DNA of 23,982 bases from an uncultured Eubacteriales bacterium (GCA_905206455.1 CAJLHL010000028.1:1-23982); one strand, 5' to 3'. Counted from the first letter of the stretch, positions 14,979 to 23,060 are shown. A program made the numbers and translations. Notes: generated by a model from the sequence alone, not told the origin.

Positions 14979-15290
14979 ATGGCGAAAAATCCTGATGCGA
15001 AGACCGGATACAAACGGCCGCCGGCAGATCATGAGATTCTCCTGACGATGGCTATCGTCGATCCCGGCTATATGGTGAATATGCCGCAGGGAGCAACCGG
15101 CGCTTCCGGCTGTGATATGCTGACATATGCGGATATATCAATCTTCCTCACGGCGTCCAATGAGGTGCTCTTTACGGAAATCTGCAGATACAATGTTCAG
15201 GGAAAGCCGACGAGGATGGGACGCCTCTCCAGTACCGATAAACGCAGACTATTGAGAGATCTGCGGAAATCGCGGAGTGCTGCGGCATAA
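14979..15290 (+). CDS. unrecognised 103-residue protein
   Basis: I do not recognise this protein. The case for a real gene is a strong GGGAGG 6-7 nt before ATG 14979, codon use like its neighbours, and position between a terminator and a promoter. It has a basic N-terminus (MAKNPDAKTGYKRPP), a mildly hydrophobic middle (about 19-67, with MPQGATGASGCDMLTYADIS) and a strongly basic tail (STDKRRLLRDLRKSRSAAA) that could bind nucleic acid. No signal peptide or membrane helix is evident, and there is a single pair of cysteines (46 and 69). No terminator is obvious after it. Confidence 0.7.
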   Translation: MAKNPDAKTGYKRPPADHEILLTMAIVDPGYMVNMPQGATGASGCDMLTYADISIFLTASNEVLFTEICRYNVQGKPTRMGRLSSTDKRRLLRDLRKSRSAAA

Positions 15291-15428
15291 AGGGAAAAGA
15301 CAGCCAGAAGACGTTCAAAAATTTCATACGGGCGTCCGAAGAACGGAAAGCGGTGAAGTATCGTTAATTATTTAATTTATACGGAAAAATAGACGGACAC
15401 TTTTTTATATGATAAAATTAACATGTAT

Positions 15429-15457
15429 TTATCAAAATTTTATGTCCTTTTTATAAT
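15429..15457 (+). promoter_or_regulatory. promoter of the glyceraldehyde-3-phosphate dehydrogenase gene
   Basis: TTATCA (15429-15434) and a perfect TATAAT (15452-15457) are 17 nt apart. Transcription would start near 15464, inside a GGC-GAAA-GCC mini-hairpin (15460-15469), leaving a leader of about 55 nt. Confidence 0.65.
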
Positions 15458-15518
15458 CCGGCGAAAGCCGCGGTATAAATTGAGATTGCTTCAGGACAGA
15501 GAAAATAAGGAGAAAGAA

Positions 15519-16544
15519 ATGTCTATTAGAATTGGCATCAATGGTTACGGCCGAATCAGCAGAATTATCATAAGAATCGCTGCTGCGGAACCCGATAAGT
15601 TTGAGATCGCTGCGATCAACTACAGAGACGTCGATCTCGACTATATGATATACATGCTGAAGTACGATACCGTTTTCGGCCGTTTTGACGGTACTCTCGA
15701 TAAATATGCAGATGGTGAGGAGTCCGGTCTTGTGATCAACGGCAGAAAAGTTCCTGTCGTCTCCGGTATGGAACCGATTCCTTGGGGCAGATACGGTGCG
15801 GATTACGTCATCGAAGGTACGGGCCGTTATACGACGACAGAAAAAGCGCAGGCACATCTCGACGGCGGCGCAAAGAAGGTTGTCATTACGGCGCCTGCCA
15901 AGGATAAGACGACGCCGACGTTCGTTATGGGTGTCAATAATGAAAACTATACAGCGGATATGGATGTGGTATCCAATGCTTCGTGCACGACGAATTGCCT
16001 GGCTCCGGTAGCAAAAGTACTGCAGGACAAATTCGGCATCAAACAGGGGCTCATGTCTACGATTCACGCGGCTACTGCAAAGCAGAAGGTCGTGGATATG
16101 CGCTCTATGAGCGACTGGAGAAGAGGCCGTTCCGCATTTGGTAATATCATTCCGACGACTACCGGCGCAGCGAAAGCGGTGGCTCTCGTCATTCCTGAAC
16201 TTCAGGGCAAGCTGACGGGGATCGCATACAGAGTGCCGACTGCCGACGTTTCTCTGGTGGATCTGAATGTAGAACTGGAAAAACCAGCTACATACGACGA
16301 GGTCTGCGCGGCGATGAAGGAAGCTGCGGAAGGTCCGCTGAAGGGCATTCTGGGTTATACAGAAGACGAAGTGGTTTCCACAGATTTTGTAGGCGAACCT
16401 TGTACTTCCGTATTTGACGCAAAGGGCGGCACTATGATCGGCGACCGCCTGGTTAAGATTATCGCCTGGTATGACAACGAATTCGGTTACTCCAAAAAGA
16501 TTTTGGAACTCGTTGAGTACATGTATTCTGTAGACAATAAATAG
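15519..16544 (+). CDS. gap: glyceraldehyde-3-phosphate dehydrogenase
   Basis: The 341-residue enzyme oxidises glyceraldehyde-3-phosphate to 1,3-bisphosphoglycerate in glycolysis. The catalytic Cys156 is in SNASCTTNCLAP and His183 in STIHAATAKQK; the C-terminus has WYDNEFGYSKKILELV. ATG 15519 follows AAGGAG by 6 nt; the frame is open upstream to 15423 but without a ribosome site. Some usually fixed positions differ. The NAD loop is GYGRIS instead of GFGRIG. The cofactor-specifying segment is AINYRDVDLDYM where NAD enzymes have INDL, so the Asp that favours NAD is displaced. The S-loop reads MRSMSDWRRGR instead of GPSxKDWRGGR. NADP use is therefore possible. It has its own promoter and terminator. 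Confidence 0.94.
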   Translation: MSIRIGINGYGRISRIIIRIAAAEPDKFEIAAINYRDVDLDYMIYMLKYDTVFGRFDGTLDKYADGEESGLVINGRKVPVVSGMEPIPWGRYGADYVIEGTGRYTTTEKAQAHLDGGAKKVVITAPAKDKTTPTFVMGVNNENYTADMDVVSNASCTTNCLAPVAKVLQDKFGIKQGLMSTIHAATAKQKVVDMRSMSDWRRGRSAFGNIIPTTTGAAKAVALVIPELQGKLTGIAYRVPTADVSLVDLNVELEKPATYDEVCAAMKEAAEGPLKGILGYTEDEVVSTDFVGEPCTSVFDAKGGTMIGDRLVKIIAWYDNEFGYSKKILELVEYMYSVDNK

Positions 16545-16625
16545 ATAAATAAATAACAATCTGTTCGCCGGAAAACAGGTTGCGCATAGACTGCGTGGCT
16601 TTTTCAGGGAGAGACGGAAGATCGA

Positions 16626-16660
16626 AATACGGCAGTATGATTTTCATACCGCCGTATTTT
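16626..16660 (+). terminator. intrinsic terminator downstream of gap
   Basis: AATACGGCAGTATG (16626-16639) pairs with CATACCGCCGTATT (16645-16658) with one A-C mismatch and a 5-nt loop. The stem ends in TTTT. Confidence 0.8.
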
Positions 16661-16731
16661 CACACCGTAACAAAATTCGGGGATTTCGATGTGCGGTCGT
16701 ATGAAAATTGTATTAATTAGAATACCTGCGG

Positions 16732-16760
16732 TTGTATTCCCGGGATACAAAGACTATAAT
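16732..16760 (+). promoter_or_regulatory. promoter of the oxidoreductase gene overlapped by a TTGTAT...ATACAA dyad
   Basis: TTGTAT (16732-16737) and TATAAT (16755-16760) are 17 nt apart. The -35 is also the left arm of TTGTAT-TCCCGGG-ATACAA (16732-16750), so a bound protein would cover -35 and spacer. A second dyad, GTATTAATTAGAATAC, lies just upstream (about 16710-16725). Confidence 0.75.
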
Positions 16761-16825
16761 GAAATGAATCTTTGGAATTTCATATAATTGATATATTTAC
16801 GATATCATTTAAGGAGTTAGTAGCT

Positions 16826-18682
16826 ATGAATAATTTTAAACTCATTCCGTCGAAGAACAGCGACGAAAGAACGAATGTGACGATGTCCAAATTCGGAAGA
16901 CGAATCAGCTCGGTTCCCCCCGGAGCCTGTCCATTGACCGTGGAGCTGGCTCTTCTTCAGGCTTCCGCATATCAGACATGCGGAAAGTGTGTGCCATGCC
17001 GCGACGGTCTTCCACACCTTGCCGCTCTTCTCGAAAAGATCGTAAAATGTCAGGGCGACGAATCTACATATAAAAATCTGATATCTCTGGCCAAAACGAT
17101 CCGCGATACGGCGGACTGCGCTATCGGATATGATGCTGCCAATACGCTTCTCGAAGGTACGGCGACGTTTCAGGAGGAATATGAGAGCCATATATCCAGG
17201 AAAGCATGCACCGGCGAAATCGGGCAGAAAGTCCCGTGCACTTCTTTCTGTCCGGCTCACGTGGATATTCCCGGATATATCGCGCTGACAGCAGAGGAAA
17301 AATATTCGGATGCTGTCAACCTGATCCGTAAGGATAATCCATTTCCTACCGCATGCGCTATGATCTGCGAACATCCCTGCGAGGAGCGCTGCCGTAGAAC
17401 GATTATCGACAGCCCGCTCAATATCAGGGGCATCAAAAAATTTGCAGTCGATCAGATCGCTGCGGATAAAGTGAAAGTTCCGCCGAGAGCGAAAGACACC
17501 GGGAAAAAAGTGGCGGTTGTGGGCGGCGGCCCCAGCGGTTTGACGGCCGCTTATTTTCTCTCTCTGATGGGACACAGTATCACAGTATTCGAGGGGAGAG
17601 AACAGCTGGGCGGTATGCTGCGCTACGGTATTCCGAATTACAGATTTCCGAAAAAACGTCTTGACGAAGATATCCGTGCGATCTTGTCAGCAGGCGCGAT
17701 CGACGTCAAGCTGAACTGCAAAATCGGAAAAGATATTACCATGGAAAAAATCAGCGGGGAGTTTGATGCGGTCTATGTGGCGATCGGGGCCCAGACCGGT
17801 AAAAAACTTCGGATCGACGGCAGTGACGCAGAGGGTGTTTTCTCTGCAGTAGACGTGCTGAGCCGCATCGGAGAAGGGCAGATTCCAGACTATTCCGGAA
17901 AGAAAGTCGTCGTTATCGGCGGCGGAAATGTCGCTATGGACTGTGCGAGAACTGCAGTCAGAGCTAAGGCGGATGAAGTATCCGTCGTTTACCGCAGAAG
18001 AAAGGATGATATGACGGCTCTCGACACGGAAATCGAAGGCGCTGCTATGGAAGGCGTCGAAATGATGACGCTGATGGCTCCGGATCGAATTGAAAAAGAT
18101 AAGGACGGCAACTGCTGCGGCCTCTGGGTGCGCCCTCAGATGATCGGCCCTTATAAGGCAGGGCGCCCGGCTCCGCTGGATAACGGAGATGCGCCGGTTC
18201 TCTTGGACTGCGATATCATTCTCATCGCTGTTGGACAGGATATCGAAAGCGCTGCGTTTGAAGCGTTTGGAATGCCTGCGGAGAGAAATTGCTTTGTCGC
18301 TGACGAGACTGGTCTGGTTCAGGGAATGAAGAACATCTATGCGGGAGGCGACTGCGTGACGGGTCCCGCGACAGTAATCAAAGCGATTGCAGCGGGAAAG
18401 GTTGCTGCCTATAATATCGACAGAGATCTGGGCTATGCACATCAACCTGTCTGTCAGGCGGAAAGACCTCTTGTCCGTCCGAATAATCGTCAGCCGACAG
18501 GACGGGTCAATATCACCGAGCGTGAAGCGCGCATCAGACGGCATGATTTCGAGCATGTGGAAAACGAGATGAGTCTTGCAGAGGCGAAGCAGGAGGCTTC
18601 CCGCTGTCTGCGGTGCGACTATTTCGGATGCGGCGCGGTAATTTCAGATACGGAAACCGTATATGGATTATTTGATAAATAA
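16826..18682 (+). CDS. NuoF-type Fe-S domain fused to GltD-like FAD/NAD(P) oxidoreductase
   Basis: The 618-residue protein has three parts. Residues about 30-125 resemble the C-terminal 4Fe-4S domain of NuoF/HydB (CGKCVPCRDG; Cys52, 55, 58 and 98). Residues about 135-212 are the Fe-S domain of glutamate synthase small subunits (Cys138, 142, 177, 181, 185, 189). Residues about 226-575 carry FAD-binding VAVVGGGPSGLTAAYFL, NAD(P)-binding VVVIGGGNVAMDCARTA and the closing IYAGGDCVTGPATVIKAIAAG. A C-terminal CLRCDYFGCG may add a metal site. The architecture matches electron-transfer subunits found with NADH/ferredoxin-dependent or bifurcating enzymes, moving electrons between NAD(P)H and a partner through FAD and clusters. 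No glutamate synthase large subunit, NuoE/NuoF or hydrogenase gene is adjacent, so the partner is unknown. ATG 16826 follows AAGGAG by 9 nt. Confidence 0.9.
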   Translation: MNNFKLIPSKNSDERTNVTMSKFGRRISSVPPGACPLTVELALLQASAYQTCGKCVPCRDGLPHLAALLEKIVKCQGDESTYKNLISLAKTIRDTADCAIGYDAANTLLEGTATFQEEYESHISRKACTGEIGQKVPCTSFCPAHVDIPGYIALTAEEKYSDAVNLIRKDNPFPTACAMICEHPCEERCRRTIIDSPLNIRGIKKFAVDQIAADKVKVPPRAKDTGKKVAVVGGGPSGLTAAYFLSLMGHSITVFEGREQLGGMLRYGIPNYRFPKKRLDEDIRAILSAGAIDVKLNCKIGKDITMEKISGEFDAVYVAIGAQTGKKLRIDGSDAEGVFSAVDVLSRIGEGQIPDYSGKKVVVIGGGNVAMDCARTAVRAKADEVSVVYRRRKDDMTALDTEIEGAAMEGVEMMTLMAPDRIEKDKDGNCCGLWVRPQMIGPYKAGRPAPLDNGDAPVLLDCDIILIAVGQDIESAAFEAFGMPAERNCFVADETGLVQGMKNIYAGGDCVTGPATVIKAIAAGKVAAYNIDRDLGYAHQPVCQAERPLVRPNNRQPTGRVNITEREARIRRHDFEHVENEMSLAEAKQEASRCLRCDYFGCGAVISDTETVYGLFDK

Positions 18683-18909
18683 TTATTTTTTCCTGAAAAA
18701 CGGGAAATGCTGTTTTAGTGAGGGAAAAGTGGTTAATTTAGATCGTAGCAAAGCTTTTATCAGTTAGTCTGATAAGGCGTGCCGGTGATTTCAATATGGC
18801 GCCAGGAGAATATCCGTTTCTTCAAATTTCAGTGAGTTCCTGCGGCTTTGCTGAGATCCGGAAATCGCGGTCCGATCTCCAGGGAGAAGGACGGGCCGCT
18901 GGCGCTTTG

Positions 18910-18919
18910 TTGTATACAA
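18910..18919. promoter_or_regulatory. perfect TTGTATACAA palindrome, candidate operator
   Basis: A 10-bp dyad 118 nt upstream of the desulfoferrodoxin start, sharing TTGTAT/ATACAA half-sites with elements near the ABC transporter and oxidoreductase promoters. Short enough to occur by chance on its own. Confidence 0.4.
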
Positions 18920-18946
18920 TTAAATATGATTACCAGAGGAAAAGAA

Positions 18947-19033
18947 ATGTTTGAAGGAGGGATCGGACGGGCCGGCCGCGGTAAATCAGCCGGCAGTGCA
19001 GGTATGGATCCGGTTCTCCGGAAGAGGAGGTAA
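18947..19033 (+). CDS. possible 28-residue leader peptide upstream of desulfoferrodoxin
   Basis: ATG 18947 follows AGAGG by 8 nt and opens 28 codons rich in Gly and Arg, ending RKRR. The stop TAA (19031-19033) directly follows GAGGAGG, the ribosome site of the next gene, so ribosomes ending here could affect its initiation. An earlier in-frame ATG is at 18926. The coding case rests on position only. Confidence 0.25.
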   Translation: MFEGGIGRAGRGKSAGSAGMDPVLRKRR

Positions 19034-19036
19034 CAA

Positions 19037-19417
19037 ATGTCTCAGAAGTTTTTCAAATGCGCTCACTGCGGAAATATTATCGCTTTTGTAGAAGATAAGG
19101 GTGTTCCGGTGATGTGCTGCGGACAGAAGATGGATGAAATCATCCCGGGAACGACAGACGCTGCCCAGGAAAAGCACGTGCCCGTCATCTCCGTAGATGG
19201 AAACACGGTGACCGTAGAGGTGGGATCGGTAGAGCATCCGATGTTGGAAGAACATTATATTCAGTGGATTTCTATCGAGACCAGAGAAGGAAATCAGCGT
19301 AAGATCCTGAAGCCGGGTGAAGCACCGAAAGCTGTTTTTGCACTGACGGAGGGTGACGAACTCGTCGCTGCGTACGAATACTGCAATCTTCACGGTCTGT
19401 GGAAAGCAGAAGCGTAA
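19037..19417 (+). CDS. dfx: desulfoferrodoxin, 2Fe superoxide reductase
   Basis: The 126-residue protein reduces superoxide to hydrogen peroxide in the cytoplasm without making oxygen, the usual defence in anaerobes. Center I (desulforedoxin-like, FeCys4) is Cys8, Cys11, Cys27 and Cys28. Center II, the active Fe(His)4Cys site, is His47 in EKHVPV, His67 and His73 in VEHPMLEEHYIQW, and Cys116 and His119 in YEYCNLHGLW. Glu45 and Lys46 of the catalytic loop are present, so it should be fully active. GAGGAGG lies 6 nt before ATG 19037. Electrons usually come from rubredoxin, which is not encoded here. The preceding flavoprotein gene is a conceivable partner by proximity only. Confidence 0.96.
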   Translation: MSQKFFKCAHCGNIIAFVEDKGVPVMCCGQKMDEIIPGTTDAAQEKHVPVISVDGNTVTVEVGSVEHPMLEEHYIQWISIETREGNQRKILKPGEAPKAVFALTEGDELVAAYEYCNLHGLWKAEA

Positions 19418-19569
19418 AAAAGGCCGGAAGATCGACAGACCGGTTCTTTGGAACTGATTCCGGAGCCTGCCGTCAGTACTCCGGGACAAAGAGCCGCCGG
19501 GGCCGGGTTTCAAAGAGGCCGGATCTTTGTTATCGGGAAATTATGGCGGACAAAATATCGAATGACGTT

Positions 19570-19616
19570 AAACGGGCTGAGACATTAACATGTGTTAATG
19601 TCTCAGCCCGTTTTGA
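19570..19616. terminator. bidirectional terminator between dfx and metH
   Basis: AAACGGGCTGAGACATTAACA (19570-19590, described by its arms) pairs perfectly with 19593-19613 over 21 bp, with only TG at the centre. TTTTGACTT follows on the plus strand and CGTTTAACG on the minus, serving the convergent dfx and metH transcripts. Confidence 0.88.
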
Positions 19617-19640
19617 CTTAGAAATTCTGAATGTTTAATC

Positions 19641-22181
19641 TCAGCCCAGCACTTTTTTTGCGATGTCCGCAGATTCCTTTGCATCTTTCGCATAAAAATC
19701 GGCGCCGATTTTTTCCGCGTAATCCGGAGTCAGCACAGCGCCTCCTACCATGATTTTGCAGTCATGACCGCTTTTCCGCAGAGCTGTGATGGTATCCTCC
19801 ATACTTTTCAGCGTAGTCGTCATCAGGGCGGAAAGTCCCACTAATTTAACGTCATCCGCGGCTGCGGCGCGGACGATTTCTTCCGGCGCTACATCCCTTC
19901 CCAGATCGATGACTTGATAACCGTAATTTTCCAATATTACTTTTACGATATTTTTTCCTATGTCGTGGATATCGCCCTTTACCGTGGCTACGATGATCTT
20001 TCCCTTTGAAACGCCGCTGCCCGTACCTTCTGCCGCCATCTTCTTTTTTATGACCTCAAAGGCCTCGCTGGCGGCTGCGGCGGAATTGAGCAGCTGAGGC
20101 AGAAATATTTTTCCCTGTTCAAATCGTGCGCCTACGCGGTCGAGGGCGGGAATCAGCCGCTGATTCACGATAGTCATTTCGTCCTCTGTCTCTAAAAGTG
20201 CGGCGGTAGCTTTTGCAGCCTGTTCTTTCAGTCCTTTATCGATGGCATGATCGATGAGACTGCCCCCGATATCCGGAATTTGAGAAGCGGAATCTGAGGA
20301 CGAACTGCCGTTTTCCGTTTTTGCCGGAGATGTTCCAGGAATCTGTACGGAGGAAGATCCGGATGGGACAGAGACGGACTGCGGTGTATAGTCAGCGAAC
20401 TTTTCGATGTATTTCATGCTGTCTCTGTCTTTGTTATCCAGCACGTTGAACGCCATGACAGCATTCATCATAGATTCGGCGTTGGGATTGATAATCGGCA
20501 GGTCGAGACCGTTTCCCATGGCCAGCATCAGAAACGAGTGATTCATCAGGTCGCGGTACGGCAGGCCGAAGGAGATGTTGGAAACGCCCAGAACCGTGTG
20601 CACTCCCAGTCGTTCTTTTACCATACGAACCGCTTTCAAAGTTTCGGACGCTTCTTTCTGCTGAGCGGATACCGTCAGAGTCAGACAGTCGATAAAAACA
20701 TCTTCCCGGGGTATGCCATAGGAAAGAGCGGTATCTACGATTCTCTGTGCGATGGCAAAACGCTCTTCCGCTTTTGCAGGGATCCCCCGGTCATCGAGGG
20801 TAAGTCCTACGACGGCGGCGCCGTATTTTTTGATCAGAGGGAAGATTTGATGCATCACTTCTGGTTCTCCATTGACCGAGTTTACGATCGGTTTTCCATT
20901 GTATATCCGCAGACCGGCTTCGATCGCGCTTGGATCAGAAGAATCCAGTTGCAGGGGAAGATCCAATACGGATTGTAAATTCTTTACCGTCTTTATCATC
21001 ATTTCCGGTTCGTCGATTTCCGGCAGTCCCACATTTACGTCGAGAATATCCGCGCCGGCTTCCGCCTGCTCGATTCCCTGATTGATGATATAGTCCATAT
21101 CGTTTTCGATGAGCGCTTGTTTAAATCGTTTTTTTCCCGTAGGATTGATCCGCTCTCCGATGACGCGGACGCCGTCGATGGTGACGACAGAGGTCGATGT
21201 ACAGATTCGGCTTTTCTTCTGCGAAGACCGGGATGCCACGGCGCAGTTTTTCAGCGCTCTGCATAGCTCTTCGATATATTCCGGCGTGGTGCCGCAGCAT
21301 CCTCCGGTAAATTTCAGACCGATTTCCCGGTATCGTTTCATAGACTCGGCGAATTCCGCCGGAGTTACATCATAGGTTTCTGTCTCAGGATCGGGCAGAC
21401 CGGCATTTGCCTTGACGATGAGCGGAAGATCGGTAGAGAACGCTAATTTTCGGGCGATAGGAAATATTTCATCGGGTCCCAGAGAACAGTTGATTCCCAA
21501 GGCATCGACCCCCAGACCTTCCAGTGTGCATGCCATAGCTTCCACACTGCAGCCGGTAAATGTCCTGCCGCTGGATTCGAAAGTCATGGTGACGAAAACA
21601 GGCAGACTGCAGTTTTCTTTTGCCGCGAGAACTCCTGCTTTTACTTCGTAAAGATCGGTCATCGTCTCAAATACGATAAGATCCGCCCCTGCGGCGGCTC
21701 CCGAAAGGATCATTTCTCTGTAGATTTCATAGGCTTCTTCGAAGGTCAGGGTTCCGTAGGGTTCCAGCAGCTCTCCGATAGGACCGATATCCAAAGCTAC
21801 ATAGGCTTTTTTTCCAGCGTCGGAGACTGCTTTCTTTGCAGCTTTTACGGCAGCGGTCACGATTTCATCTGTATGATACCCTGTTCCAGCGAGTTTATGG
21901 GAATTGGCTCCGAATGTATTAGCGTAGATGATGTCGCTGCCGCTGTCGATGTACTGTCTGTGGATATCTTCGATGATTTGGGGATTTGTGATACACAATA
22001 TTTCCGGTCTCTCTCCTAACTTAAGACCGCTTTTCTGCAGCATCGTTCCCGTAGCGCCGTCGAGAAAAATCATTTTATCACTGAGGATATCTGCGGTAAG
22101 GCCGGAAGCATGTTCTTCTTCTGGCCGGTCGCCGTCGTGGATCCTGTTTTTTTCTCTGGATTTTTCTTTCATATTATTCAC
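19641..22181 (-). CDS. metH: cobalamin-dependent methionine synthase without reactivation domain
   Basis: The 846-residue enzyme transfers methyl from methyltetrahydrofolate through cobalamin to homocysteine. The homocysteine domain (about 35-310) has Zn ligands Cys232 (INCS) and Cys295/Cys296 (GGCCGTTP). The pterin domain (about 338-600) has IGERINPTGKKRF and DILDVNVGLPEIDE. Residues about 600-640 are a Ser/Pro/Thr-rich linker. The cobalamin cap and Rossmann domains (about 641-846) carry DIHDIGKN, whose His739 is the lower cobalt ligand. The fourth, SAM-binding reactivation domain of the E. coli enzyme is absent and is encoded by the upstream gene. I start at GTG 22181, about 8 nt after GGCGGG and overlapping the upstream gene by 8 nt; ATG 22172 is the alternative. 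No cobalamin or SAM riboswitch is recognisable upstream. Confidence 0.95.
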   Translation of the reverse strand: MNNMKEKSREKNRIHDGDRPEEEHASGLTADILSDKMIFLDGATGTMLQKSGLKLGERPEILCITNPQIIEDIHRQYIDSGSDIIYANTFGANSHKLAGTGYHTDEIVTAAVKAAKKAVSDAGKKAYVALDIGPIGELLEPYGTLTFEEAYEIYREMILSGAAAGADLIVFETMTDLYEVKAGVLAAKENCSLPVFVTMTFESSGRTFTGCSVEAMACTLEGLGVDALGINCSLGPDEIFPIARKLAFSTDLPLIVKANAGLPDPETETYDVTPAEFAESMKRYREIGLKFTGGCCGTTPEYIEELCRALKNCAVASRSSQKKSRICTSTSVVTIDGVRVIGERINPTGKKRFKQALIENDMDYIINQGIEQAEAGADILDVNVGLPEIDEPEMMIKTVKNLQSVLDLPLQLDSSDPSAIEAGLRIYNGKPIVNSVNGEPEVMHQIFPLIKKYGAAVVGLTLDDRGIPAKAEERFAIAQRIVDTALSYGIPREDVFIDCLTLTVSAQQKEASETLKAVRMVKERLGVHTVLGVSNISFGLPYRDLMNHSFLMLAMGNGLDLPIINPNAESMMNAVMAFNVLDNKDRDSMKYIEKFADYTPQSVSVPSGSSSVQIPGTSPAKTENGSSSSDSASQIPDIGGSLIDHAIDKGLKEQAAKATAALLETEDEMTIVNQRLIPALDRVGARFEQGKIFLPQLLNSAAAASEAFEVIKKKMAAEGTGSGVSKGKIIVATVKGDIHDIGKNIVKVILENYGYQVIDLGRDVAPEEIVRAAAADDVKLVGLSALMTTTLKSMEDTITALRKSGHDCKIMVGGAVLTPDYAEKIGADFYAKDAKESADIAKKVLG

Positions 22182-22896
22182 AGGTTGTTCCCGCCTTTCT
22201 AAATTTACAGGTATCTTTCATTTTACAGTTTGCACAGCCGCTGATTTTTTTGGGCTGCGGCCGGTGTGATATGCCGATTACAGCTGTAATCGACTTGGAC
22301 GGGATCAGCATATTGCCTGAATTTACCGTAAGACCGAGGCGCTTGTCCGTCTGAAGTACGCGGCAGATTTCACTTTGAAGGCCGATCGGAAGATCGCCGT
22401 AGCCCGGACTGAACCGGTCGGTGAGATAGAGCCCTTTTTTTTCGTATTCTTCTTCCAGATCACTGTGGATTCTGCCGCAGAGATCTTCCGCGGCGTTGCT
22501 GGCGCAGAAATCGAGGAGGACGGCGTCCGCCATATCGGAAATCTGGGCTCTCCGGAGAATCCGGTCAACCGTTCCTCCGATGGTTACAGTTAAGAGAATA
22601 CAGCGGCTGCATTCTTTCAGCAGAGAGGCGATATCCTTTCCCGGCAGACGAAGAGAGGAACCTTTCAGAGAAATCGGGCCTTCCTCTTCGCGGATGAGCT
22701 CGAATACATTGTATATATATCGGGCGGAAGCAGATTTTTCGATCTGATCGGCGGCTCTCTCCATCTGGTGCAGCAGCCGGGGATCGAGCGGACCTGTTTT
22801 CCCATCCCGCATCGTTTGCACCGTCTTTTTTCCCGCGGTGATCCAGGAAAAAACTTCGTTTTTATTGACATGTATCGAATAATTTTTCATAGACAT
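22174..22896 (-). CDS. stand-alone methionine synthase reactivation (Met_synt_B12-like) protein
   Basis: The 240-residue protein carries the core of the MetH activation domain: DRFSPGYGDLPIGLQSEICR (about 160-179), the SAM- and cobalamin-contacting motif, followed by LGLTVNSGNMLIPSKSITAVIGI. The separate-protein form is known in some Firmicutes and Thermotoga next to a three-domain MetH. It would re-methylate oxidised cob(II)alamin using SAM and a reduced flavodoxin or ferredoxin. The N-terminal 100 residues are helical. The tail has GCANCKMKDTCKF plus a final Cys, perhaps a metal site. ATG 22896 follows AAGGA by about 9 nt. Its stop lies inside the metH start region, so the two are coupled and probably made in balance. 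Confidence 0.9.
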   Translation of the reverse strand: MSMKNYSIHVNKNEVFSWITAGKKTVQTMRDGKTGPLDPRLLHQMERAADQIEKSASARYIYNVFELIREEEGPISLKGSSLRLPGKDIASLLKECSRCILLTVTIGGTVDRILRRAQISDMADAVLLDFCASNAAEDLCGRIHSDLEEEYEKKGLYLTDRFSPGYGDLPIGLQSEICRVLQTDKRLGLTVNSGNMLIPSKSITAVIGISHRPQPKKISGCANCKMKDTCKFRKAGTTCE

Positions 22897-22920
22897 TTCG
22901 CCGTTTCCTTATTAAAATCA

Positions 22921-22946
22921 CAGCAGATTATATGATCTGTCTGCTG
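22921..22946. promoter_or_regulatory. inverted repeat between divergent metH unit and hisA
   Basis: CAGCAGA (22921-22927) and TCTGCTG (22940-22946) form a perfect 7-bp dyad, with an alternative inner pairing CAGAT/ATCTG. It contains TATAAT on the minus strand (about 22929-22934) with only a weak -35 (GATTTG), so it may overlap the promoter of the reactivation-metH unit. Confidence 0.4.
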
Positions 22947-23060
22947 ATTCAAATCACTAATTATGATATGATAAAAAATAATGCAAATCAAGAAAACCCG
23001 GAGGAATTTGTGACTGCGCCGGGAAAAATACATTTTTAGAAAAGAGGGCGAGGCGTACAG

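Larger units (their letters stand above)
18683..19036. other. 354-base region upstream of desulfoferrodoxin with hairpins and a TTGTATACAA site
   Basis: A weak hairpin TTTCCTG/CGGGAAA (18689-18707) may end the oxidoreductase transcript. TTATCAG/CTGATAA (18757-18775) and GAGATC(C)GGA/TCCGATCTC (18853-18879) are clear dyads without T-runs. No convincing -35/-10 pair is visible; TATGAT at 18925-18930 is the nearest -10 match. A short open frame ends just before the desulfoferrodoxin start. Confidence 0.5.

Noticed and set aside
15432..16559. 375-codon frame antisense to gap
   Set aside because: Codon-bias shadow of a clear GAPDH gene, with no protein family resemblance.
16817..18556. 252- and 289-codon frames antisense to the Fe-S/FAD oxidoreductase
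   Set aside because: Mirror frames of a protein with many conserved motifs.
22897..23060. Cobalamin or SAM riboswitch ahead of the methionine synthase unit
   Set aside because: The short leader has only small dyads and none of the conserved boxes of either class.
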